DNA from: Triparma columacea
Lineage: Eukaryota > Sar > Bolidophyceae > Parmales > Triparmaceae
NCBI GenBank assembly: GCA_030267965.1
Contig: BRYA01000310.1
Location: forward strand, 164,763-228,762
DNA length: 64,000 nucleotides
Direction of reading: 5' to 3'
Shown here in pieces: positions 21,741 to 32,280 of this stretch. Below the pieces are notes generated by a model. That model had not been told where the DNA came from and made no database searches. It saw nothing but the letters and a program-made list of their open reading frames with translations. Positions within the stretch are counted from its first letter, which is position 1. Each line of letters starts with the position of its first letter. Both the position numbers and the translations under genes were made by a program.

Positions 21741-23132
21741 CTAATTTACGCCTTTCTCAAAGGAGCCAAACATTTCTCCGACCTCACCGAAAGCATTCTG
21801 CAGCAAAACGGCTCCATTTGTCCTTCCAGTCTCTGCAACCATCCTCCTCTGAAAGACTCTATTAATTTCTCTCACATTCAAGCCAACCCTGGGGCAACCG
21901 GCAAGGTCTCTGTGATTTGTAGAGCTGGAGAGATCACTCGCACTCACAACAACCTCCTTGAACAATATTGGCTTGTGCCAGCCCTTGGAATTCTTGTTAA
22001 GAGGTGTACCAGCAATTTTCACTTGCTTCTCAGTAACAACCATGTTCCTTGTGAAAACTCGAAGATCCCGGACAACGACACCCCCAATTCTGTAAAGATC
22101 CTTGGCAGGCTTGGGAACCCACCCAACTTTCTTCTTGGGCGGGTTACTGAAAGTTGACATTTTCTCCCTGATCTCCCCCATGTTTTCCGCCAGCCCTTTC
22201 TGCATCTTTTTCATAACCGCCACGCCCTCCCTAGTGACATCCTCGAAGCTTGTGCTTCCATCCTCCACTTGCCTCTGAACTTTCTTAACAGCACTTAGGA
22301 AGGAGTTTTTTTGATCCCTGACAACCTTCTCCAAACCAGCAACTCCCGATTCATTCGCAGCCTTCCCCGCCCGAGAGAAGGTCCCAAGGAAGCTCTTCAT
22401 GAGCTTATTCGCTTTCTCTTCAGCAGGATCAAGGGGGGTTGCAATGGGGGAAGCGCCCACCCTGTCAGACACGACAGGAGACGATGACTTGCCCACTCTG
22501 CTAGGGAATCGAGGAGAAGAATCGAGGCTTTGCAAAGGTGCGAGCTTCGCTGGATTCGGTAAGTCGAGACTGGCATCCAACAGCATGTAGTTGAAGACCT
22601 GCGGCGAGGGGGGGAGAAAAGGAATTAGAAAATTAAACTCAACCCTGAAAAAAACAAACCATTCGAAGGGATTCTCCAACCCCTGTTCTCCTTAAAAACT
22701 CACATTTGCCCTCTTCTCTACAAACATTTGAATATCGCTCACTCGAACAGAGTAAACCTCCTTAGCAGGATAACCAAAGAAGGGGATGAAACTGAGGATA
22801 GAAAAGCTGACTCGTATGTGCCCACACCGCCCTATGAGAGGCGAGTCCCAGCCCCAAGACGCTCTATTAGGCGTATGAACCACAACATCACGAGCCTCAA
22901 ACACTCCCTTGCTCAGGCTCAGATGACAATATCCAACAGTGATTCGAGCTGAATTCGTAGTCTTTTTCAATTGCTTGATGAATTGCTTCTTCACCGCATA
23001 TTGAAACACCTTCGGCACAAGCACAGCCAAAATTGTTACAGAGGACAAGATTAAGGCCCGTGGAAGCCCCCCTTCCAAATATATCCATTCCTCCATTTTT
23101 CCAGAGAAGCCACAACTCTGCTGATTTTGCAT
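21741..23132 (-). CDS. Membrane-anchored protein of unknown function, possible Chorein/AsmA-like N-terminus
   Basis: Two exons, 23132-22704 and 22598-21741 (donor AAT/GTGAGT, acceptor GCCGCAG, phase 0), 428 residues; an internal ATG at 23096 is an alternative start. A membrane helix lies at about residues 29-46 (ALILSSVTILAVLV). The segment ITVGYCHLSLSKGVFEARDVVVHTP, then GHIRVSFSILSF and VYSVRVSDIQMFVEK, shows the alternating strand pattern seen in lipid-bridge proteins such as Chorein, AsmA or Mdm31 relatives. Residues 200-290 are a lysine-rich helical region, and the last part (KDLYRIGGVVVRDLRVF, KPILFKEVVVSASDL) returns to short strands. The family assignment is only a structural impression. 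The gene is convergent with the glycosyltransferase (35 bp) and divergent from the CX9C gene. Confidence 0.6.
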
Positions 23133-23159
23133 TCTCACATAACTGCAAGGAAAGTGTGA

Positions 23160-23351
23160 ATGAGACCGAACGCACTAACCTCACTCTTCTCTCATATGGC
23201 CACAACTTGCCCTCGTGATATAAAAAATTACGCAACCTGTGTTCTAGATAGCCACGAGAGAGACAGTTTGAGGAGAGGTGTTTGTGAGAAGGAGTTTTTG
23301 GCTCTTCGTGCCTGTTTTGACAAGTGTAGGAAGAAGACAGGGAGAAGATAG
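23160..23351 (+). CDS. Twin CX9C protein, NDUFAF8-like
   Basis: A 63-codon single exon from the ATG at 23160, or 51 residues from the ATG at 23196. The second start would begin MATTCPRDIKNYATC. Two CX9C motifs are complete (CPRDIKNYATC and CEKEFLALRAC), with a further Cys four residues on. This is the pattern of small intermembrane-space proteins imported by Mia40, and the text around EFLALRAC is close to NDUFAF8, a complex I assembly factor; COX assembly CX9C proteins are the alternative. The start lies 28 bp from the divergent membrane-protein start, which is extremely tight. Frames on the other strand are shadows. Confidence 0.7.
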   Translation: MRPNALTSLFSHMATTCPRDIKNYATCVLDSHERDSLRRGVCEKEFLALRACFDKCRKKTGRR

Positions 23352-23411
23352 TCCGCCACACAAGCACATTTGGCTTTCAGTTGGAGGTTCGAACTTGTCT
23401 GGGGATAAGAA

Positions 23412-24416
23412 ATGGGCTTTGTGTGGCGTTCGAGAAGGGGTGAGAGGACAGGAAGTGAAAGGAAAGACATCGCCACTCGACACTACTCGCAACTGCCGAT
23501 GTACAGAGGGGACTTTACGTCATTTTGGGGTAGAAAGTACTTCAACGCGTCCTTTGTCAACATCTATGTCTTTGGAATTGGATGCTGTGTCATTGTTCTC
23601 TACTTTCGGGTGTTTCGGTTTGAAACGGCGCCCCAAACTCGTGGAGACCTTCCAGCATTCAACTACGACGGCCAGGCTTCGGAAGCTACCAACCTTGTTA
23701 TAGTTGCTGGACATGCTGTGCTAAACTTTGCAGCTGACATGAAGAGGGCCGCATTTAGCGACGAATCGTGGCATTTACTTGATTACCAACGAAAATCTGG
23801 CCTCCCGGAGGCTATATTATCTCACATAGAAGCCGGAGTGAAGCTGGCCGAGAACGACCCAAGTGCACTTCTGGTTCTCAGTGGTGGCGAAACTCGGCGA
23901 GATGTGGGACCAATGTCCGAAGGAGCGTCATATTATGCTTTAGCCGACATCCTCTCAATGTGGGGAGATAACGATGCCCGCGCACGCACAGTTACGGAGG
24001 AATACGCTACAGACAGCTTTCAAAACCTTCTGTTTTCCATCTGCAGGTTCCGTGAAGTGACCAACTCCTATCCACAGCATATTACTGTAGTATCTTTCTC
24101 CTTCAAACGCCAGCGGTTCGAACAACTGCATGCAAAAGCCCTGCGATGGCCTATGAGTACCTTCGCCTTTGTCGGGGTCGACCCACCAACCTCTTCTGGA
24201 TTTGACGTGGCAAAATCTTCTAGAGGAGAGCAAGAGAACGCTGTCAGGCAATTCGAATCCGACCTTTATGGTTGCTACTCCGAGAACCTTCTTAACAAGA
24301 GAAGACTGAGGAACCCCTTCTTCAGAAGTCACAATTACGCAGAGTCTTGCCCAGAAGTTTCATTGTTGCTCTCTTACTGTGGAGGTGAAATATTTTCTGG
24401 AGAGTTGCCCTGGTGA
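23412..24416 (+). CDS. DUF218 (YdcF/SanA-like) membrane-anchored protein
   Basis: Single exon, 334 residues. A membrane helix at about 49-68 follows a basic N-terminus. The DUF218 fold is seen in NLVIVAGHAVLNF, LLVLSGGETRRDVGPMSEGASYY, EEYATDSFQNLLFSICRF and ITVVSFSFKRQRFEQLHAKAL, matching family motifs of SGG, SEA-like and R-rich pockets. Bacterial relatives (SanA, ElyC, YdcF) act in envelope biogenesis; the eukaryotic members are uncharacterised. The last eleven codons (24386-24416) and the stop come from a duplicated block that also lies at 42281-42609, so the native C-terminus seems replaced. It is 61 bp downstream of the CX9C gene on the same strand. Confidence 0.75.
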   Translation: MGFVWRSRRGERTGSERKDIATRHYSQLPMYRGDFTSFWGRKYFNASFVNIYVFGIGCCVIVLYFRVFRFETAPQTRGDLPAFNYDGQASEATNLVIVAGHAVLNFAADMKRAAFSDESWHLLDYQRKSGLPEAILSHIEAGVKLAENDPSALLVLSGGETRRDVGPMSEGASYYALADILSMWGDNDARARTVTEEYATDSFQNLLFSICRFREVTNSYPQHITVVSFSFKRQRFEQLHAKALRWPMSTFAFVGVDPPTSSGFDVAKSSRGEQENAVRQFESDLYGCYSENLLNKRRLRNPFFRSHNYAESCPEVSLLLSYCGGEIFSGELPW

Positions 24417-24715
24417 AATATTGCCTACGAATAATAACTTGACGGTTCTCATGAGAATTTGTTTATTTTTAAGGGACAAGCATTTCATTTTCTTCCATTC
24501 GACTCATTTCCAAGTGCTCATTTTCTGGGGTTGTGATGATGCCAAGCTTTTGATGGAGCTCCTTAAAGGCCTCCTCCCACAAACTATGACTGTTGGGTCC
24601 GCCGACAATTAGGCTCGGAACCAAAGCGAAACCCATGTACCCGTCAAACGTGAACAGGCCAACGAGGGCAAGAAATAGCATGAAGAAGCCCAGTGCAGGG
24701 TTTGCCATTTTGCAT
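24386..24715 (+). repeat. Segmental duplication, copy 1 (3' end of the Cas1p-type gene)
   Basis: These 330 bp are nearly identical, in the same orientation, to 42281-42609. In the second copy they hold the sequence just after the triple-fusion gene stop and the 3' coding end of the Cas1p-type gene. Here they follow the DUF218 gene and carry only the C-terminal fragment of the Cas1p protein. Confidence 0.92.
24469..24708 (-). pseudogene. Fragment of the Cas1p-type O-acetyltransferase C-terminus
   Basis: An open minus-strand frame of 79 codons from an ATG reads the same as the last 79 residues of the 42365-45163 gene with about five substitutions (for example EAFKELH here, EAFGELH there). It has a membrane helix and no catalytic part. 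The frame is intact, but nothing suggests that it is expressed. It is most simply a gene remnant brought by the duplication. Confidence 0.75.
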
Positions 24716-24863
24716 CCAGGGGTTCAAACCCTTCCTCCGCTTGTTCAACCATGATCATTGCACATCCTGCGTCTTCCTCTCCTTCGTTTTTTGCTTAGAA
24801 ATACTAGTTTTGACAGACAAAGCAGCACACGCGATAGGTTCAAAATACATACCAGAAATGCCC

Positions 24864-27800
24864 TCAATTGACTTTGCAAATGGAGATAACTAAAGGTTGG
24901 TTCAGATTGAGGAAAGACCAAATACCTCTGTGATAAGTGTCATCCAGATTGACTTCATATCCTCTGTCAGAAGGCTCGGAACCGTTGTTGGTGGCAAGTA
25001 GAGACTGATAATCAGTCAAATACAGAGCGAAGCCTCCGCAAAATGCCAGAATACTCTTGCCTCTTATAACGAGCGACTCAACGTCTCTATAGGCGCTGAA
25101 GGTTTCGCCACATGATTCTGTTGTATCCTGCATACTTTTCGGGTTATTCACAGAGACCCCCCAAGAGAAATAGCTAGCAAGGCTGTCAAGCAGGCCTTCT
25201 TTCTTGACCGCATTTTGCTGCGATAATAGTTGGGAACCATGTTTATAAAATGGAAGCACAATTGCAACAGATTCCTGTCTAGCCTTCGTCATCATGTTTT
25301 GCGTAATTGCCACGTCAGCGGCTAGGCTGTCGACAACGAGAATTTGATCCAAGTCGATCGTAGACACGGTTACAGTAGTAGAAGTCACCGTGCTTTCAAA
25401 TACTTTCATCAGTTTCTTCGTCAAATCGTCCACACAAGCGATATCCTTTAGATCCGTTGCATGTAGGCCAAACAAAAGCTGGATATCATAACCTTCGCCC
25501 GAATGTCCTCGAAACCCGCTGACAACGTTCAACTTGTTGACATGCTTAAGGAACCCATCGCAGAAACCTGCAGCATTGTCAACGCTGTCGAGAGTGCCGA
25601 CCACAACAAAATCTAGTTTCTCTGCTCCCTCGTCACTTTCAGTTGACTTCTTGTCAGTTAGAGACTTCGAAAAGACAGAGCCACCAGAGTTTACTTCATC
25701 ATGCATAATCGTTGCTGTTCGATACTCAATTTCATCATTTTTTTTGGCCTTTCGTTCACGTGAGAAAACGTACCAATTCTCGACGCAGTTTATGCACTTG
25801 TACACATTCACATAGCAGTCAAAGCCACCCTCTTCATGACAAAACCTTTCAAAAGACCTCGTCGAATCTTTCCCTAGGATTTCATCTGATAAGAACATGT
25901 AAAGTCTATGATCAGATGTTTCCCAAGGAGCTTTGATTCGTCGAACGAAGTGGTGGTCAATGTTATCGCTGACCATGTTGCTAAAGTAATTGTTGCTGCC
26001 GGGTTGATAACGGCTGCCATAGATGAGACCAGGGTTCTTCCCCCTAAGCTCACACCAAATGTCGCCTCCCCTTAGGTGGGCTTCCTGTCTCTGAATGAGA
26101 TTATAGTCCCCATGTGAGCTTACAGGATTATCAACTATGGTCCGCGAGTCACACAATTCAACGTGAAGCTCCACTGAGCTAACAATTTTGATGCTTTTCA
26201 TACCTCCTTTAGTCTTCAGAGTATTGGCACATAATCCAACCTGGACATCCTCAGGACCGCTAAGTATCGTTTCTGGCGTGTAACAACCGCCATAACCATT
26301 AGCGCGCCGTCTATCAGCCATGGCGATAGCTGCAACGAGTTAAGGAGCAGGTAAATGTGTAAGGCAACCGCGAACGTAAAAATCAATATACCACCCCTTC
26401 GCACACTCCTTTTACTAACTTACCTAAAGAAGAACTGAGCAGATAGGCTGCGCCGCTCGCATATGGAGGGTAAGTTCCATCGCCTGTCGAAGCGAGAGAA
26501 TCTACCACGGATTTATCACCGAGATACCATGGGTTATCGGGGTCAGTAACAACCTTTGCGCCCTCCCAGACTTTTCCAATATAGAGCATGACCTCGGATT
26601 TGGCTATTTTTTTCTTTGGGTCAGCGTACAAAACTTTGGCCTCCTCCCTCTCGAGCATTTTGATTAACTGGTATGGTCTGACGAAGGAGTCGGCATCCGT
26701 TTTAAAGTAGAAGTCACAATCTCCTCCCCTTTTGGCGAAATCAGCCATCCCTCTTGCTACCTTTTCCGGCAACGTCACATAAGACTCGCGCATATCAATC
26801 TTGACGATGTCACCATTTAGAGAGTGCTCATAGTCTAGAGCATGCTCAACCCAAGCCATGCTAGAACCCTTCGGTAGGCCAACTGCAAATCTTAGCTGTA
26901 TCCCGTAAGCTTTCGCTGCGGTACCCCACGTCAACCTTACTGCTTGGCGCTCCTCCGGTCTACCGGGGGAGCTGAGAACGTAGGCTGCAACCCTGCATGT
27001 TTTCGGCCATTTGAGCTCCTTCTTCTTTGCCCAAAGTTCCTTCATTTCTACATCCACAGCCGACACAGTGTCAGCCCCAGACCTTACATGATTCCACAAG
27101 TAGAGCCAGTCATCTGCAGTCTTCGCAGGGTGAAATGTTATGCAATTTTGGTAGTGCACCTGTCCCCAATTTTGTCCAAATGGGTCAAGTATCGTGTGTG
27201 CGTCAAAGATGCCGCCAGGGGACCCAATCTGTTGACATACGTTGGTATATACAATCTCCTTTTTGTTGGTCATTTGATTCATGGGCCAAGTTGGGACCGG
27301 TTTGGTATCGAACGCGTCGAATATGCTGCACGATACAGCTTCCCCATTCCTGTGCCCTGTCATAAACATGTTGCCGACTGATAAATCAGAGCTCTTACAT
27401 TGCTGTACCCTCGTTCCATTATTAGCAGCCACAAAAGACTTCGGATGCATGGCTTGGAGGGTCCGACGGGTCGTTACGTAAAATGGACCACCACAGTAAT
27501 GTATAGCTTTGGAGTACACGCAGTCGGGCGGATTCCCCCAAAAACTATAGTCCTTTTTATCGTACGCACAACCGCACGAACTATTCGGTCTGCCATAATA
27601 CACAGTATCACTCTTACTGTCAATAGTATCGAGAGATTTTAGAAGGTTGTGTGGGCTTATCATGGTGTCAGTGTCCAATTTGGTGAAGACCGCGTTTCCT
27701 GTTCCACCGTCTCTGAACTCCTCCAACATCCTAAATTCTTTCTGAACCGGTGGCCGTTCTTCTTTTGTGTTCGGAGTTTGCAGAACTAGGAGGATCTGCT

Positions 27801-28377
27801 CTGACCAGTTTCCAACGGTTTCTTCACTATGGTCCGAGTTGATTGCTAACTCCGCTCTCTTCGCTGCTATGGAAGCGACCAAGTCTGAAACATCTTCCTC
27901 ATCGCTCACAACATAAACAATCCTCAGCCTTCGCGTTCGAGAAATTGCGATGAAGAGGGTTGGGGGCATATTGAAGAGGTGCTGTATGCACGAAGAGGGA
28001 TTGCAGGGAAGGAAGAGGTCGTAAGTGTCAGGTGGTAGTGGGAAGTCCTTCCATACTGGTACAAAAAGCTTTTTCTGGCTTCGTTTGTCCGTGTCTGATG
28101 CAAATTCCTCGCCGTTTCGTAGGCTTTGATCGTTTCGTTGGTTCTGGCCGCTTCGCAGATTCTGGCCGTTTCGCAGATTCTGCGTGAAAGGTGGCGGTGA
28201 TGTGGGGGCGTCACCAATCGAATTGATTAGCCACATTCCATAAAATTGCGAAACAAAAAATAAAAACACAATAAATATGACAGTCATCTTCTTAGCATAG
28301 GTGAAGCGGAGGCTTCCCCGGCTTTTCTCTCTCTGAAGTTGCCCATCCCTGCCAAGGGAATGGGAACGAGTTGCCAT
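24864..28377 (-). CDS. Golgi glycosyltransferase with tandem GT31-like domains
   Basis: Two exons, 28377-26424 and 26329-24864 (donor TTAG/GTAAGT, acceptor GTTGCAG), 1139 residues. The frame is open to another ATG at 28539, across a 15-base C tract; the internal start gives a normal type II anchor (membrane helix about 34-52). A hexapeptide repeat (QNLRNG-like, four times) follows. Two glycosyltransferase domains come in tandem: the first has VYVVSDEEDVSDL, FTKLDTDTMISPHNLLKSL and GPFYVTTRRTLQAM; the second has VAAYVLSSPGRPEERQAVRLTWG, FYFKTDADSFVRPYQLIKML and YASGAAYLLSS, then PEDVQVGLC across the intron. These are GT31 (beta-1,3-glycosyltransferase) motifs with DxD metal sites. About 460 residues after the second domain are unassigned. 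A bidomain layout recalls chondroitin-type polymerases, but substrates are unknown. Confidence 0.8.
28111..28181. repeat. 18-bp coding minisatellite
   Basis: About four imperfect copies of an 18-bp unit encode the hexapeptide series QNLRNG, QNLRSG, QNQRND, QSLRNG in the stem of the tandem GT31-like enzyme. Units differ by a few bases, so the array is old or under constraint. Confidence 0.7.
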
Positions 28378-28539
28378 GTGAGGGGTGTTGAGCTGGGAAG
28401 GTGCAAAAGTAAGTTGTTGCTGGAAATTAGAAATGCGTCGTTTACCCCCCCCCCCCCCCAAGGTAAAGCCCGTCGCTTTGGCTATGTTTGTCAAACCAGA
28501 ACCACTACCAAACTTGTTCGAACAAAAGTGAGCAACCAT

Positions 28540-30363
28540 AAAATTCTCAGCTTTCCGGATCTTCTCGAGGGCATAAACGCGAAAACTTAATGTATTGTAT
28601 CACCGACGAACTCCATACTCTTAAAGCGTAGCCGCGTAGAGTTGCTCACCTTATAATTGGTTTCTCTCTTGGCCTGCCTTCCACCACAAAATTTGTCGAG
28701 CCAAAGCTATCTGGAATTGCACGGTTGTCTGATCAATGTCCCTTAAAAAGTTTAGAAAATTCATATCTCAAGTTCACTTGGGGTTATGACGTAAAAAATT
28801 GTCCGAATGTGACCGTATGAGTTTCTCTCAATTTGAATTAAAAAATCTCATTTTGCGATGTGCCTCTTTACTTCCATCCACACACCCCCCAAATACCCCC
28901 TGGTCCCAGGTTTGTACAGGGTTGTCCCTCTTTTCTGTTGGATAAATTCTCCCCCCCTACATCGTTTCACCGTAAATCTACCCCTCCCCGTGGTCCATAC
29001 TGGTTTAACCTCGCCTCAAATGCCGTATGAAGCTTCATCTCGTCCGAGCCCATGAATTAAGAGTACTTATCCTCCCTTTTCTTCGTTCTGAGGCACTTTT
29101 TGGCTGCAACTAACCACTTGTCGGCCTCCTTTTTCTCATCTGAAGACCAAACTCCCTCCATGAACTTCGGTGTCACGCACTTTGGGCATCAGTTACCGCC
29201 TTGAGGGTAATACCAGCTGCAATAAGCAAATCCTTCAGCTCCCCCACCATGGCTCCTCTCACTTCTCCATCTTGAATAAGGGGGCGAATTACGCCTACGG
29301 CGTTGTCGACGAGCTTCTTCCTCACACCCTGTTTCGCCTCCTTCTCAAAATTTTTCCTCTCTGCCTCGGCTGCAGCCTCTTTGGCCCTCTCCACCTTCTC
29401 CTCCTCACGCACCTTCTTACTCTGCTCCTTTGCGGCTCCCTGCTTCCCTATCTTCCAATTTCTTTCGGATCATTTTAAGGGCCTCATCCGCTGTGCAGTC
29501 GAGGCCTATGGTCGTCGCCACCATTGCATATCGCTTCCGTTTGGCCCCCCCCACAGGACCCACCTACTCCCGCTTGAGAAACTAATTCCTCCCCCCTCCT
29601 TACCATGCAGACAAGTATTGATACGTAGAAGGGGAAAAATTTTGCGTCGTTGTAAGGCCTCTTCCCTCCAAGTGGGTGTAATCATGTTTTGTGTTGGTTG
29701 AGGTATTTTGAGGACGTACGTGACGTGTTTTTTTGGTATCATAACTCCTAATACCCGTAGAAGCATAATGTTTATTCCTTCAGCAACCCTAAATATCAAA
29801 CAAACTCATTGAGACAGCCGAGCAAAGGCTGGAGAATGTTGCAACCAAGGAGCTCTGGTAGTATTAACAACGCCTTATCTGTGTCATGTATACTTTTCAA
29901 GGTGGCGTGTGGAAAGTGATATTGCGAGGTAGTAGAGAGGAGAGCCCTAATTCAAGAATGGTCCCAGGGAGGTTTGGAGCAAGGAAAAAATCCAGTACTC
30001 CAGTACCTGAGCTATTAAATACTCATCATAAAGTACTACGTAATTTTTAATTTCCATTTCGGATAGTCCCATATTCATACTTTACGTTTGAAGCCACGGA
30101 GTCAATTTAAGTATACCAAAATTCCTCCCCCCTCCCCCTCTCCCCCCTCGCCCACCGAACAAGACTGCACCATGTTTGTGACGTCAGCAACCAGGTTAAG
30201 CAATGCCCCCCGCTGATCAAAATTCAGATAAGCAACAAAACGCCAAATCTGAACCATTTTTAAGCAATGACCCATTGCTTATTACCCAAAGATGACTGTA
30301 CAGCGCTCCAAACTCTTGAACAATACCTCAACTTGTCCATTCATTGAGCCAGGTAGCTGAATA
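28540..30363. other. Long spacer with a degenerate coding fragment
   Basis: About 1.8 kb with no intact gene. On the minus strand at 29173-29540 there is a fragment with protein-like text rich in A, E and K (KQGVRKKLVDNAVGVIRPLI) but it needs a change of frame near 29430 and lacks a good start beyond a short piece beginning AMVATTIGLDCTADEAL. It could be a decayed gene. A palindrome lies at 30261-30281 and C-rich runs at 30124-30150. The rest shows nothing I can assign. Confidence 0.45.
30261..30281. repeat. Palindrome with 8-bp stem
   Basis: TAAGCAAT, a five-base loop and ATTGCTTA form a perfect inverted repeat. It lies about 80 bp beyond the 3' end of the type II membrane protein gene (minus strand) and could act in 3' end formation, or be a relic of a mobile element. 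Confidence 0.5.
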
Positions 30364-32280
30364 TTAGCATGTACATTCATCTTCTCGATTTTTCGTTGTT
30401 AGGTGGAGTTCAACCATCTCTTCCGACGGTATAATGAAGTTGTTCAACTCATTCCTACAAATTGTCACGCCTGGAGTAACAAACTCTTCCAGAGTCGATA
30501 CGAAATGAACGTCCATCGCTAAAGATGAATCAGATCTACTTGCAATATTACCTGAGCTTTTGCTGCAATTTCCGACGATCGCGTTAAAGTTCGACTTAAA
30601 CTTATCAATGCAATCGTTTACTTCGGAAATTGACGAGTACGCCTTGATTGACCATTCCACTAAACGGAACCGTTGGCCGTGACAAGGAGTCTGTCCGGAA
30701 GAGGCAGCAAAGAGCCGACTATATATAACATCGTGAAGGGATTTCCGGCTTGTTGGATTGTTGAATGGGATTGCATCCCCATCAAAGTATTGAATAGCAT
30801 GAAAATCGGCGGCATAGCGAGCTAAAATGTACGAGGAGTAGGCGTACTGACCTCCACAAAGAAGAGTCTGGAAGGCGAGAGTCGGTGTTGGAATGGGGAC
30901 GATGATGACCTTCATGTTTCTCAGGTGCATGAAATCGAGCAAGGTCGGAACCTCCTTCGTAACCGTGTTGCCTTTACTATCGCTCACCACGTCAGTTCGA
31001 AAATCGTCTAAATGAATATATTTTTCCAAATTCTCTCGCACACTCAAGAACTCGAAAGCTTTAACAAGTTGTTGTGTGTGGACAGAGTCATAATAATCGC
31101 TTAATGGCTGTGTCACTATTGATTCAGTGGCGGACAACGTAACAGCAGCTTGTCTATCGACCACACCAATGAAATAAACGATGCCTGAACCTTGACACAA
31201 AAGTTGAACAAGTGTGGGAACAAAAGAAGGAAGTAGTCCTCCTGTGCTAGAATGTTCCCGGAGAGACATCCCCTGTGTTGGATGTTGATCAGCGTCGTAG
31301 TTTGGTCCCTGGAAGAAAGCCAATTTCAGGTCTTTCCCGCTCGAAGGAACGTAATGAGAAGGAGCAGTGGCATTATTCGGTAGGGCATGGTAAATTTGTT
31401 GGCGATCATCAGAATGAGACCTTACGGCATTCCATGGAAAAGTCGAAAGGACATGAAAGGTAGGAAAGGGATGTTCGATACCGCGATCGGTGTGATTCGA
31501 TTTCATCGCCAATGTGAAATTTGTCTTGACGAAAACTCTCCTGATTTCGTCAGAGTTGTCGTTCAGTTCAGTTATTCCATCGCAGGTTAATTTTGCATAT
31601 CCGTTCGGCAACTCGCAATCGACGGTCCAAGGGTAGGCGAAGAAAGAATCGCGATTTTTCTGTTGCCACTCGGCGAAGAAGTACCTCAGTTGTGGCTTGC
31701 CGTAGAAGCACTTTGTAGACTCGTCGTTCGGTTCAACTTTCCCTTCTCCCGCGATGAATTGTTCCGCAAATTGTTGGCCAGAGAATTGGAAACATACAGC
31801 GCAGTTAGCATGACGCAGGTTTGGTTCGATCTGGTTGATAGAGACCCTGCCAAGCTCAGTAAGAGCTGTGTTGGTAGAGAGGGCGCAACCGACTATAGAA
31901 GAAGAATCGTTCGATTTCCTGCCCAATGTTTGTTTGCGGACGACTATTGGACGACGGTCGACCGTTGCCATCAAAGGATGAGCAATAAATGAAGACAGCG
32001 AGGCTTTTAAAGGTTCGACCTGAGCTGACAACAAGAATGAAGCGGACCACACTATCGATGCAGTTGCACCTTTTAGATTTAACCTAGAGTTGAGAGATAC
32101 CCAAGGGTCGATTGATACGAATTCATTGTAACTGGGCGAGGAACTCTGGGGTGCAGATGGATGGAGGACAATTTTGTAATCGTTATGGAGCATAGATACT
32201 CTTACGATTATTTGGAAAACGAGTGATAGCGATGCTGCTATTAACAGGGTCGCGGCAATAGCCTTTTGGTTGTATTTCAT
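30364..32280 (-). CDS. Type II membrane protein, candidate glycosyltransferase of unknown family
   Basis: Single exon, 638 residues, start ATG at 32280. A membrane helix spans about residues 8-27 (IAATLLIAASLSLVFQIIV), giving a Golgi-type topology, and the lumenal part has many N-x-S/T sites. Near the C-terminal half, ILARYAADFHAIQYFDGDAIPF has the shape of a GT-A strand ending in a DxD metal site, preceded by NMKVIIVPIPTPTLAFQTLL. No family signature is certain. Its position inside the run of glycan genes favours a sugar-transferring or sugar-modifying role, which is inference. Spacers of about 2 kb flank it on both sides. Confidence 0.65.
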   Translation of the reverse strand: MKYNQKAIAATLLIAASLSLVFQIIVRVSMLHNDYKIVLHPSAPQSSSPSYNEFVSIDPWVSLNSRLNLKGATASIVWSASFLLSAQVEPLKASLSSFIAHPLMATVDRRPIVVRKQTLGRKSNDSSSIVGCALSTNTALTELGRVSINQIEPNLRHANCAVCFQFSGQQFAEQFIAGEGKVEPNDESTKCFYGKPQLRYFFAEWQQKNRDSFFAYPWTVDCELPNGYAKLTCDGITELNDNSDEIRRVFVKTNFTLAMKSNHTDRGIEHPFPTFHVLSTFPWNAVRSHSDDRQQIYHALPNNATAPSHYVPSSGKDLKLAFFQGPNYDADQHPTQGMSLREHSSTGGLLPSFVPTLVQLLCQGSGIVYFIGVVDRQAAVTLSATESIVTQPLSDYYDSVHTQQLVKAFEFLSVRENLEKYIHLDDFRTDVVSDSKGNTVTKEVPTLLDFMHLRNMKVIIVPIPTPTLAFQTLLCGGQYAYSSYILARYAADFHAIQYFDGDAIPFNNPTSRKSLHDVIYSRLFAASSGQTPCHGQRFRLVEWSIKAYSSISEVNDCIDKFKSNFNAIVGNCSKSSGNIASRSDSSLAMDVHFVSTLEEFVTPGVTICRNELNNFIIPSEEMVELHLTTKNREDECTC

